From Anaeramoeba flamelloides (lineage: Eukaryota > Metamonada > Anaeramoebidae): 64,000 bases of DNA. The stretch is taken from contig JANTQA010000023.1 in the NCBI GenBank assembly GCA_027625915.1, positions 12,152,001-12,216,000 of the forward strand, given 5' to 3'. This document shows, piece by piece, positions 12,620 to 23,300 of the stretch; the stretch's first letter is position 1, and the number at the start of each line of letters is the position of its first letter. The position numbers and the translations under genes were made by a program. A model generated the notes under the pieces. That model saw only the letters and a list, made by a program, of their open reading frames with translations, had not been told where the DNA came from and made no database searches.

Positions 12620-13360
12620 TGGGTCAAGTTATTCTAGTGAAAAATAATTTTCTGAAATAAAAAAAAAAAAAAATTCATTTTTATGAGAACTTAATATCAA
12701 TCGAAAACCAATCAACATGTGAAACTTGATTGATCTCCAAAAATTTATAATCAAAAAAGAGGATATATTTTATAAAAATAGTGCCAAAAAATGTCATCAA
12801 ATTTACAATACAAATCCATGAGGATGCTAATTTTGAATTCCAATTTGCCAGTTTAGAAGTGTTACACTTGGTACTTTATGAGATCTCGAAGATTTTTTTT
12901 TTTTTTATTTTTTTCATTTTCAAACGTGTTATTTTTTTCTCTAGAATGTTATAAAATCCTTACTAGGTCAAATATAGGAGAGTTATAATCTAATCACAAA
13001 TTAGATTAAATAGATTTAAATTGATTGTGTACTTTAAGAAAACAATTTGTTTTCAATTGATAGAATTTAACCCTTTGGAAATGTAAAACAATGTACAAAT
13101 CAGATTTTTTTCTAAAAATTTGATTTTTTTGTAATTGAGATTGTTAAACTTTTTTTTGTTTTTAATTTGAATTTTTTAGAAATTGGGAATACTTTTAAAC
13201 TTTTGTTTTTTAATTGAATTTTTTGCCAATAGATTCGTATCAATTTTTTTTTTCTTATTTGAATTTTTTCAATCAAAAGACGGGCAATTCCACATATCTT
13301 TTTGGGGTACCGAGCGACTCCTTGAAGATGGAGAAAATCCATTGTAAATAACTAAAGCCT
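12620..13360 (-). mobile_element. TIR element K, copy 1 (inverted)
   Basis: Inverted relative to K2 (13483-14161) and K3 (36606-37661). Its left end TGGGTCAAGTTATTCTAGTG matches the complement of the K2 right end (TGACTCGACCCT), and its right end matches the complement of the K2 left end. Both ends abut TA. Internal landmarks such as a GATCTCCAAAAAT box are shared by all three. No transposase frame is visible, so it looks non-autonomous. Confidence 0.7.
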
Positions 13361-13482
13361 TAATGAATAGTTTTTATTTGTTTATTAAGGTCGTAAAAAA
13401 ATAACAAAATTAATTGTAATTGTCATCAGCAAGTAAAAACTATCATTTTCAAATATTTTTTTGTCTTTTTATGTTCATTTTA

Positions 13483-14161
13483 AGGGTCTAGTCATTTACC
13501 ATGAAAATGCTCCATCCTCACGGGATGACTTGAGACCAAAAAGGTTATTCTGAAATTACCCTTTCTTTTGGTTGACAAAATTCAAATAATAAAAAAAAAT
13601 TTTGATTGGATCTCTTTGACAAAAAATTCAAATAAGTTCAAAAGAGTTCTCAATTTCAAAAAATTAAAATTTAAAAAAAAATTTCATCTTTTCTCATTGT
13701 CTATTTCCAAATGGTTAAATTTCTTAATTTAAAACAAATTGCTTTCTTGAAGTTCGCAATCAATTTGAACTGATTTAATCTGATTTGTGGTTATTTTGTA
13801 ACCCTCTAAATTTGACCAAGTAAGGATATTGTAATATTCTTGAAATAAAAATAACTCATTTGAAAAATGAAAAAAAAGAAAAAAAAAATCACCAAGATCT
13901 CAAAAAGCGCAAAAGAGCGACACTTCAAAACTGACATAGTTGTTTTCAAAATTGTAATTGACAACCATTCAAATTGGAATTTGAGTGTCTCTCTTGGGCA
14001 CTTTTTTCTAAAAATGTCCTCATCTTAAGTTGTTGATTTTTGGAGATCGATTGTACATCATAGGTTGGTTGGTTTTTGATTGGTGTTAGGTCCTCATAAA
14101 AATTATTAAAAAGTTTTTTTCCATTTCAGAAAAAAAAATTTCACAGTAATGACTCGACCCT
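13483..14161 (+). mobile_element. TIR element K, copy 2
   Basis: 679 bp flanked by TA on both sides. The left terminus AGGGTCTAGTCATTTACC is the complement of the right terminus, apart from mismatches. Non-coding. It lies head to head with K1 122 bp away, so the pair forms a large imperfect inverted repeat. Confidence 0.72.
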
Positions 14162-15010
14162 TAAAACAAAATTAAGTCCAAAAATTAGATTGATTATTGG
14201 AATCAAAATAGAATTCAAAGTTTTAAATCAAAGGACATCAAAATTTAGACAATACTAATTTTAGTAATTTGAAAGATTTTAATTGCAAAACATTATTAAA
14301 TTTTACTTTTTTCAATTTTTTGTTGCTATGATCTTACATATTCTTGTGGAATTGGTTTGAAGAGTTAACAATAGTCATTGCTTCAGTTTGCACGATTCCA
14401 ATTTCAGACAGCTTCATTGATCAGCGGAAAAATTAGAAGAAAAATATTTTTAAAAATTTTCCTTGTAACTACCATCTTACAATTAAAATTGATTTGACAA
14501 TTTTTTTCAGAAAAGATTTATCGGAAAATTACAGTATTTTTGAAACACCAATAAAATTAGTCAAGATCATGTGTATTGTGTTTGGTTGTAAAAAGAAATA
14601 ACAATAAAAAGTTCACAACAGAAAAAGTATCTACCAACGATCAAAGATCTTTGCGAAAAGAATTACACGAAAATTTTTATTTCGAATACTTTTCTTTTCA
14701 AAATTTAATAGATCTAAAATTACAATAAAGAATGTTCGTTTGATGTGGAGTATGAAGGTAGTTAAAGAAAAGAAAAAATAAGTTTTCACAAAAAGTATGT
14801 CTGAAAAAAATTAAGAAGAAACTTTTAAAAAGCAAAAAAAAAAAAAAAAACAAATAAAAAAAGAATTTTTTTTTTATTTGTTTTTTATTTTAGTGATTTT
14901 ATGTGTTTGATTTTAAAAATAACAAAAATATTAAAAATGAGATCTTGGAAAGAGCTAACTTAATTATTTCTCGATTATTTCTAAAAAAATAAAGAATACT
15001 GTTCTATTAT

Positions 15011-15400
15011 TTAAATATTTGAAGGATACATCATTACTCTAACTTTTTTTCCCATAGCAATGGCGGGAAGGTTTCGTTTAAATTTTGCACGGACAATTCC
15101 AGAGTTACCATGTGAGCTGGTGATCTTTCCCCAAATGGTTCTTACGTTGGATCCATTGTGATGACGAGAAGCATTGTAAACATAGGCAACTTTCTTTCCG
15201 AGATACCATTCTGTTTCTTTTCTTGTGGCAACACCAACGATTTTGATTAATGATGTTCCTGTTTTTTGGGTTGTCAGTCCTCTTCTATAGCCCATGAAGA
15301 TTCCGTCAACATGTAGTCTTGGAGCTTTGTTTTGTTTCTTTTTTTTGTTTTTTTTTTGGACTTTTTTTGGTTTTACTTCTTTTTTTTGTTCTTGGGACAT
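15011..15400 (-). CDS. 60S ribosomal protein eL33 (RPL35A family)
   Basis: Structural protein of the large ribosomal subunit, 129 residues, single exon. From residue about 27 it matches eL33 along its length: MGYRRG, then KIVGVATRKETEWYLGKKVA, YVYNASRHH, RTIWGKITSSHGNSGIVRAK, and the typical C-terminus RVMMYPSNI (family: RVMLYPSRI). I chose the ATG at 15400, giving MSQEQKKEVKP; an in-frame ATG six codons upstream is possible but less likely. The oddity is an extra Lys-rich N-terminal extension of about 20 residues not found in the roughly 110-residue family members. It is the only intronless gene in the window and its coding part is the richest in G+C. Confidence 0.95.
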   Translation of the reverse strand: MSQEQKKEVKPKKVQKKNKKKKQNKAPRLHVDGIFMGYRRGLTTQKTGTSLIKIVGVATRKETEWYLGKKVAYVYNASRHHNGSNVRTIWGKITSSHGNSGIVRAKFKRNLPAIAMGKKVRVMMYPSNI

Positions 15401-15714
15401 TTTGTTTTGAATTCTCAAATACTTTTTTGAAAAATCTAAAAATCAAAAAATGAAACTTTTGTTGTTTATTTTCTAAGGGTGTTTGTCGTTTCTAAGTTTG
15501 GAATTTAAGTTATATAATTTTCATTCTGAGATTTAAATTAGCCCTTTACACAAGAAGGTGACTGATTAACGAAAAGATTTGTTCTAATACAAAATTATTA
15601 TTGAAAAACACCAAGACAATTTCTTTTTCAATACCAAAAGTTTCTTTATTCTCAATTTGAATTCTAGAAATATTTATGATCCAAATTTCAAAATTACAGC
15701 GATCAAAATAATGC

Positions 15715-17480
15715 ATGCACAAAAATTATAATCCATGTTTCAAAATATTATCCGTGCTTTTTTTTCTTCTTGTACCAATACAACATCCAATCTACTAACA
15801 AATAGTATACATAAGCTCAAATCAATTTTGAGGGTAAAGGTCTGGTTATTTTCAGTAAAATTTAAAATTATTCATGCAAATAATTGAAAATTTTCCATAA
15901 TATTCTCAATTTTTTTGAAATTTTTTGATTTTTTTGATGATAAAAAGGCTCTCAAAAATTTATTCTCTTTTTGAGATATATTTTGGAATTTGATCCTTCA
16001 TTTTTAGAATTTCTTTTTAAATAATAGAACTTTTTGAAACCAATACCATATTTTTTTAGGCTTTATTATCAGTTTCTTTGATTGGTTAATGTATAGGTCT
16101 TCTATAACCAAAAAACAAAAACGCTTTTTATTTTGAAACAAGCATTTAATTGTTTTGCATGTTTTATTGTGACTACAGTACACTACAAGGAAAATTTAAA
16201 CACCGAAAATTAAATTTAGCCACAACTATACATTGGATTTCAGTTATACTTCTTTTATAAATTATTTTTTTTAAAGTTATCATAATTTTATGTAATAAAA
16301 AAAAAGGATATCTATTAAACTCATGAAAAACCGAATACCCCCCTTTTCAAAAATACCAACTTTTGAAAAAAACACCTATTTTTGAGGTATTTTTTTAATG
16401 ACAAAAGTTGAAATGAATTAATTTTTGATTGAACATTAAGAATTAAAAAATCAGGGAATGGTAAAGCAATTTGCAGAAAACAATCGGGAATGTATATAAA
16501 AACTCAAACATGGAAAAAAATAAAATGATAAAAAATATTCCAAAAACAGATAAAAAATCAGATTTTCAATTTAATTTAGCGATATCTTTTGATTGAGATA
16601 TTTTGTGCTATTTTAAAATTGAAAAATATGTTTCCTTTTTTTAGACTATTAAAAAAATACTTGAAAATTATCTCTTGACTAAGTCAATTAAAAAATTCAA
16701 TAATTTTACAATTAAAAATGAAAAAAATATTACTCAAAAATATCATTTTTTTTTCAATTCCTATTAATGATATGAAAGTTGTAAACCTTTTTGAATATTG
16801 TTATGTATAATAATGTTTATTATATGAGTGTATTTCAAAAATAAAAAAATTAGACATTTTTTTTAAAATAAATTTTTCTTATCTTGTCGTGGCAAACTTT
16901 TTAATTATTAAATTTTCACTTTTTTCATTTTTTTTTCAAAAAATAAAATCTTTACACTATATTTTTATTTATTAATTTATATTAGCTATTATCTTTAAAA
17001 AAATTGCCATAAAATACAATATTATTCTAAAAAAAAAACTATTAAACAAATTTTTTCTGATTAAAAATCTGCCCCTATTTTTACAATTGCGTTTATGTAG
17101 TTTCTGCTTTCGACTTCTTCAATAAAAAAATTAAATATTCAATATTAAATTTATTCTTGATTTTAAATTTTTGGTTATATACAGTAAATACTCTTTAGTT
17201 CAAAAACTTTGAAAGAGATTTCCTGAACAAGAAAAAATACAATTTAAGGTAAATTTTTTGATTTCTTTTTTCCCCAATTTATTTTACTAGAATATGATTT
17301 TTAGTGCAAAAAATAGATTTTTTTTTGATCTTGAATTTCATTTCAAATTTTCTGTTGCAAATGCCAAGGTTAATAATAGATTTTAGTTACAGTTCTTTTT
17401 AATGTTCAATTTAAGTTATAACCTAAAACTTACAAAGGGCTTGATAAAATATCAATCTAGCTTTCCAGTTGAAATTCAAA
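15715..17480 (+). repeat. Dispersed repeat M, copy 1
   Basis: Related copies are at about 21927-22350 plus 23044-23290 (split by element A1) and about 50990-52070. Shared landmarks are a CTTCTTGT(A/T)CCAAT box, AGAATTTCTTTTTAAAT, ACCAATACCATATTT and TTATTTTGAAAC. At 16129-16130 the TA in CTTTTTATTTTGAAAC is the empty site corresponding to the A1 insertion. Long, diverged and non-coding; the element class is unknown. Confidence 0.68.
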
Positions 17481-18317
17481 ACATGGTTTTTTTAAAAAAT
17501 GGTTTTACTAAAAAAATATCAATGAGTTTTTGTATTATCGAATGAACAGAAAATATGTTCCAAAATCCCAAAACCTAACAATTTAAATTCAAAACCACCT
17601 TATGTTTAACTTTAAAAAAATAAACAGTTCTAAAATTTTTATTTTGAAACAATGTTAAAAATGATAATTTGATTTTTTTTTGAAACAAAAACAGGATTCT
17701 TGATTTTAAATTTTGAATTTTTTTTTTACAAATATTCAACACAAATTTTATTTTGAGAGATCTCAGCCAAGTAAATACTTTTAAGATTCATGAGGCCAAC
17801 CTTAAACATCCATTTGGATAATAACTTGTCCCAAAAGGATAAAAACATAAATCTTTTTAAAATAGAATAATGATATACTTTCGAGGGTCTTGATTAAACA
17901 AAAATTTTACTTTTTTTTTTTACTATTTCTTTTTTATAAGGTAAAAAATAGTCTTCGAAAGCTTTAAGAAATCTTAATAAGATCCTTGAAATCGAAATAT
18001 GAGGTTGAAAAACTTTTTTCTTAAAAATATTTAGGAATTTGGCTTTCATTTGAAAAATATAAGTGACCCAAACTTGGAATAAAGAGCAAAAAACAATAGA
18101 TTATTTTCAATATTGTTCTCTTCAATAAATAAGAAAATTACCCTTGTTTGAGTTTATGTGCAGAAAAGATTGAAAAATAACGGAACCTTTGGTTTAATTT
18201 TTTTTTATAATTATTCCAAAAAATATTATGATTTCAAGAATCTCATTTTAAAATGATTTTTCAAAGCTTTTGAAGTTTATTTTTTACATTAAAAGTTATA
18301 TATAAAATAAGAGGGTG

Positions 18318-18940
18318 ATCGAAAAGTCATTAATAGTCCTAAATTTATAAATCCACAAGGTTTATAATCCCGGAAATAGGAAAGAAGATTATCTTGTGTA
18401 TGCTGTATTGACTTTTAAATTTGGTTCTTATCTGATCGATCTTGTACTTGGTATGGGTTTTGAGAGTGGTTCAAAAAGACAATTTTTTGACAATTGATTT
18501 TTTAATTTTTCCGAAATCCAAATTGAAGAGTGTAAGATTAATATATCGGAACTGAAGTTATAAAAAAATGTGATTTGTAGGTTTTTGATTGAATTTTTTA
18601 ATTAGGTTTGGTTTTATTTGGATCTTTTCTAAATAGAATTTTTTTATTTTATTTAGTTAATTGACTAAAAAGTAAACAAGAATTTTCTTCAAAAACACAA
18701 ATATCAAAATTTATTCTTAAAGACCTCCCAATCTATTAATCTTAAACTCTTAAATTCGGATTTCGGAAAAATTAAAAAATTAATTGTCAAAAAATTGTCT
18801 TTTTGAACCACTCTCAAAACCCATACCAATCACAAGATCGATCAGCTAAGAACCAAATTAACAAGCAATTACACCCTACACAAGATAATCTTCTTTCCAT
18901 TTCAGGGATGGTAAACCTTAATGGCATCTTAGACTTTTTT
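18318..18940. mobile_element. Long-arm inverted-repeat element G
   Basis: Arms of about 220 bp (roughly 18340-18560 and 18725-18935) are inverted copies. Both contain AGAAGATTATCTTGTGTA, GATCGATCTTGT, TATGGGTTTTGAGAGTGGTT and a TTTTTCCGAAATCC block. The arms differ at scattered positions, so the element is not brand new. It has a short spacer and no open frame. Its ends are approximate. Confidence 0.78.
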
Positions 18941-19474
18941 GAAATTATCTATGGATTTTGAAACTAAATCATTAAAACCAATTTTAAAACCACCAAGAAT
19001 TGAACACTTTTCAATCATTTTTAACCTACCTTGAGAAGTGAAAGATCTCCATTTCATAAAAAAAACAAATATTTTTTTATAGGAATTATTTTTGAGAGGT
19101 TTAATTTTTCCAAATATGTCACTTTTATAATAAGAAACACTTTTAATTTTTTCAGTAAACACACAACCCTTTTTCCATTTGGACGAAAAAGCTCTGGAAA
19201 AAGGAAAAAAAACTTTTTCACAACAAAAAAATTTTCAACAAATTTGTTTTTAACAATCTTCATTAGATCCAATAGGAACAGAGCCGTGGGTAATTCTCAA
19301 ACACTCTTTATTGTTTGCTCAAAAAACTGAAAATTTTTTCAGATTTTAGAACAATAATTCCAATTTCATTTTTTAAAACGTTTGACTTTTCAAAATAAAC
19401 TTTCACGAACAATTGATTTTTTAAACACAAACTAAAACTAAAAGCTTAAAGGCGTCACACAACAAGAGTTTGAA

Positions 19475-20349
19475 ATGTGGGAAGAAATTAATTTGGTTGA
19501 AAAAACACATCTTTTATCCCGTAAGACCAAAAAAACAAAAACAAAAACCGTAACTCATACAGCAAATTTACGGGAGTTTGAAAGTTTGTTTACTTTGATC
19601 GAAAAGGCAAAATTCAAAAGAGAAATGATGATTTTGAAAAACAATAAATTTAATGAAAAAGAAGAAAAGGAAAATGGGCAGCTCGAACAAGAACAAGAGC
19701 AAGTCCAAAAACAAAAACAAAAACAAGATCAGGGACAAGTCAACAATCAACAAAAAAAAAAAAAGGAATTTGTTTTTTTAAATTCTGATCTGTTTTCCAA
19801 ATTTGTCAACGAAGAAAGGCCAATCAACAAAAATATTCCACTACCGATCCAAAGGAGTGTATCAAATGATCTGCTATTTCATTCAAAAGAAAAAAAGAAT
19901 AGTGAAAGTAAAAGCAGAGCGGGATCAATACCAACGACGAGCACTCAAACAAAAGCACAGACATCGTTGAGCGAAGACTTTTTTACAGAAGACCTGAACA
20001 CTTCTGAGCAAAGGAAGCACTCAACATCCTCAAATTCATCGTTTTCACAACAAAAACAAAAACAAAAACAAATACAGATCCAAAAGCAGAAGAATCAACA
20101 GAAGCAACAAAACAAAGGCAATATGACTGATAACAATAAAAATAAACAAAACAGCCTTCCAAAAAATGGCGAATTGTATCTCGAAGAAGGCAGTGGATAT
20201 ATTCAATTAATTAATCAAAATTTTTATGATGGAATGAATCTTCTTTTTAAAAAGGAAATTATTTCAAATACAAGCCATGACATTGCTTCGTTTATACACC
20301 AAAACAAAGAAATATCACCTCGCATTTTAGGCGAATATTTCATAAATAA
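19475..20349 (+). CDS. Sec7-PH gene, exon 1 (Gln/Lys-rich region and Sec7 start)
   Basis: Encodes 291 codons plus two bases. Low-complexity QKQKQK segments at about residues 72-90 and 195-215 surround Ser/Thr-rich stretches. The last 45 residues are the first two helices of Sec7. It ends AAT AA before GTAATA; the next codon in the genome is a stop, so splicing is required. Intron 1 is 108 nt. Confidence 0.88.
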
Positions 20350-23300
20350 GTAATACACCCTTTTTTATTTTCTTTATTGCATTCGTATATTCATAGTTTT
20401 ACCAAACTAAATTATTCTTCGTTTTTATGTTTTCTTTTATTTTTCTCATAACTTTAGCGAAATGCACTCAAAAAAAGTACTCAAATTATTTTTATCAAAA
20501 TTTAATCTTGAAGATGACTTATTATCAAAACCCTTTCGGTAATTTAATTTTTCATATCTTTTGAATTTCTCTTGATGTCTTTGATTTTCATTCCTGAATT
20601 TTTGTTTTTTTTTTTCTTCCATTCTTTTTCTTTTTGATTGCCCTTAAAAATGTTTTGGAGTTTTTCGTTCAAGTATTCATTTTTTAAATTTTTTTAACTC
20701 GCTTTGAAGAAAGATTTTTATTGGTTTGGATGCAAAGAAACTTTGTAAAAATAAGATTTTCCAAGTCTTTGTTGATCGAAATGTTTTGTAAATCGGGTTA
20801 TCGTTGGGATTTACAGAAAGGGAAATGAAACTCAAAAAATTGAATTTCGCAGACCATTGTACAGTACCCCCAATAACCCGTGCTTTGAAGATTGTTTGTG
20901 TTTTTGAAAAAAAAATAAATCATGTTGTTTTTCCAAATTTGGAAAAATAAATGTGGCTTTCAGCTTTTAAATATTGCCAAGTTAGAATAACTATTGTTTT
21001 GGAAACAAGGATTCGTTTCCAAATTATATTTCAAAATGTTTGTTTGTTTGTTTGTTTGTTTGAAAAAGTTTATGCATTGTAAAGTTTAAACTGATATTTG
21101 AATTTTTCTGGTGATAAATTAACATTTCCTTTAAATTTTCAATTTTTTAATTCTTTTTTTGATTAAAAACAATTTGAAAAAAAAAGTTCAACAAGATTTT
21201 TAATTGGGAACCTTAATACTATTATAACCCAATTAAAAAATGAAAATTTTAAGTTCACATTCCAAAATATTTTTCTAGTTTATAAGTTGAAGAAAATCCA
21301 AAGATCTTGACAACATCATTGTGAAATTATATTTTTAGACAATAAATTAAAACTCCTTAGTAAACTCTGAGACAAAATTTTTACTCAAATAATTTGATTG
21401 TCACAGTAATAATTAATATTCATTTTGGAAATTGAAATATAAATTTTCATTTATTAATTGGAAAATAACACTAGAAACCTGAAAATTCAAAGTAAGATCT
21501 ATTAATAAAAGAAAAAAAAATGATTAAATACAAAATGGAGTATTCAACCCAATAACAATTTTTCTAATACTTTCTTTTAGAGTATGGATTTTTCTTTGAT
21601 CAATCTAATCATTAAAAATTTGTTGAAAAATTTGACTATTTTTAAAGATCTCTAAAACAGCTCTATTGTATTTCGACATAAAGGAGATTTAAATTGTTTT
21701 TGTTGATTTGATTGAAAATAATATAATGCATTATTTTTTACAAGTTTAATTTGTTTTCTTCTTTTAATTGATTTTGCTTTTTATTTTCAGTTTCTATGAT
21801 CCTATTAAGGTTTCCAATTAAAAAGTGTGTTGGGTTTTTTTCCTGCTTCTCTTTGTTTTCCAAATGGCAAAGAAAATTGGTGAACTTGGTTTTCTTAGAA
21901 TACAGTGATTAACAAAACCTGTACCAACAACTATAATACCTGTATTTCAAGAACATAAAACCCTTGTATTATTTTCTTCTTGTTCCAATGTAACATCATC
22001 TAATTCAGTATTCAAGTAGTAGACCTAAAGTCAAAATCAATTTTGAAGGTTAAACTCCATTGATATTTTTTGTAAATTTTAAATTAGGAATGCAATTTGT
22101 TCAAAATTTTTTGAAATTTTCTGATTTGATTGAAATTTTTCGTATTATTCTCAATTTTTTTGAGAAATTTTGTTTTTTTCAAAGAACTTTATTTTTTGAG
22201 ATAAATTTTGCAATTTGATACTTCATTTTAGAATTTCTTTTTAAATTATAGAACTTTAAGAAACCAATACCATATTTACTTAGGGTTTATTGTTGGTTTC
22301 TTCGATCTTTTTAATGTATAGGTCTTATATAATAGAAACATGACCTTTTAAACTCTGTTTCAGTCAAAGGGCCCAAAGTTTTTTTCAAATATCAATTATT
22401 TTATATAATTGACCTTTGAAGAACAAATAAGAAATAAAGAGAATAATACACCTCAAAGAAATGTTGATACATGTCTGAAAGAAAACTAATTGTTCAATAG
22501 ATTTTCTTAAAAATTGAAAAACTCAAATTCTTAGGGCCCTATTGAGAAAAACAACGATGTTTGTTTTGAACTTCTTATTGGTATTTGAATAATAAATAGG
22601 AAACAATTTTCACATCATTTTCCATACTTTTCTTTTAGAAATCAAGCCCCCAAACAAAGTTTGTTGGTATTTGTGGTCTCTATTTGAAAAAGGAAATGAA
22701 AATGAAGTGAAAATTTTTCACATTTATCAAACAAATATCAAGATCAAAGATCGAATTAAAATTGCAATAGATTTCTCAACAATCTTTACATGGTTTCAAT
22801 GACATTAGAATAACACGTTTTTACCAAGTGACTATTGATCTTGCAATAAAAAATTTTTTGCAAATGAATGACGTTTTTAAAAAAAAAAATCGAAAAAAAA
22901 AAACAAAAATGTGTAGAAATGTGAAAAAATGATTTCAATTTTGAAAATTTCCAAAATAAAATTTTTCTTCTAATATCTATGCAAACCCTTTAAACACGTG
23001 TATTATAACATTACAACTGGGCCCCTTTGACTGAAAAATAGTTTATTTTGAAACTCGTGTTAATGAAGCCTGAACAGGTTATTTTGTCAACAGTAGACAT
23101 TTTATTTTTCGGCTGGGATCTTGTTTATTTGTTTGATCAAATCATTTTGGTAAACTCAAAAAAAAAAGAAAATTTTCAAAAGTATCAGAAAATGAACTAT
23201 AAAGCTAATTGCCTTTTTTGTTTATGTATTTTTCAGTTAAACACAAAATAAAAATTTTTCAACAACAGTTAAAAATAAAAAAACTGTGGATATATATATA

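Larger units (their letters stand above)
7374..15010. other. 7.6-kb intergenic region rich in repeats
   Basis: This lies between the starts of the TRA2-like gene and the 3' end of eL33. I recognise a hairpin (8046-8139), a palindrome (8883-8921), repeat N copy 1 (about 9600-9840), repeat L copy 1 (about 11080-11720) and two copies of TIR element K (12620-13360 inverted and 13483-14161). The short open frames here (for example 8581-8850 minus and 9293-9598 plus) lack motifs and I do not call them. Long A and T homopolymers occur near 12030 and 12100. Confidence 0.6.
15401..19474. other. Intergenic region between divergent eL33 and the Sec7-PH gene
   Basis: About 4.1 kb. It holds repeat M copy 1 (about 15715-17480) and the long-arm inverted-repeat element G (about 18318-18940). 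Open frames at 18929-19330 on both strands overlap each other, lack motifs and are not called. The segments next to 15400 and 19475 should hold both promoters; I see no convincing promoter motif. Confidence 0.55.

Noticed and set aside
18929-19330. Overlapping frames on both strands upstream of the Sec7-PH gene.
   Set aside because: They overlap one another and element G, and show no domain or splice continuity.
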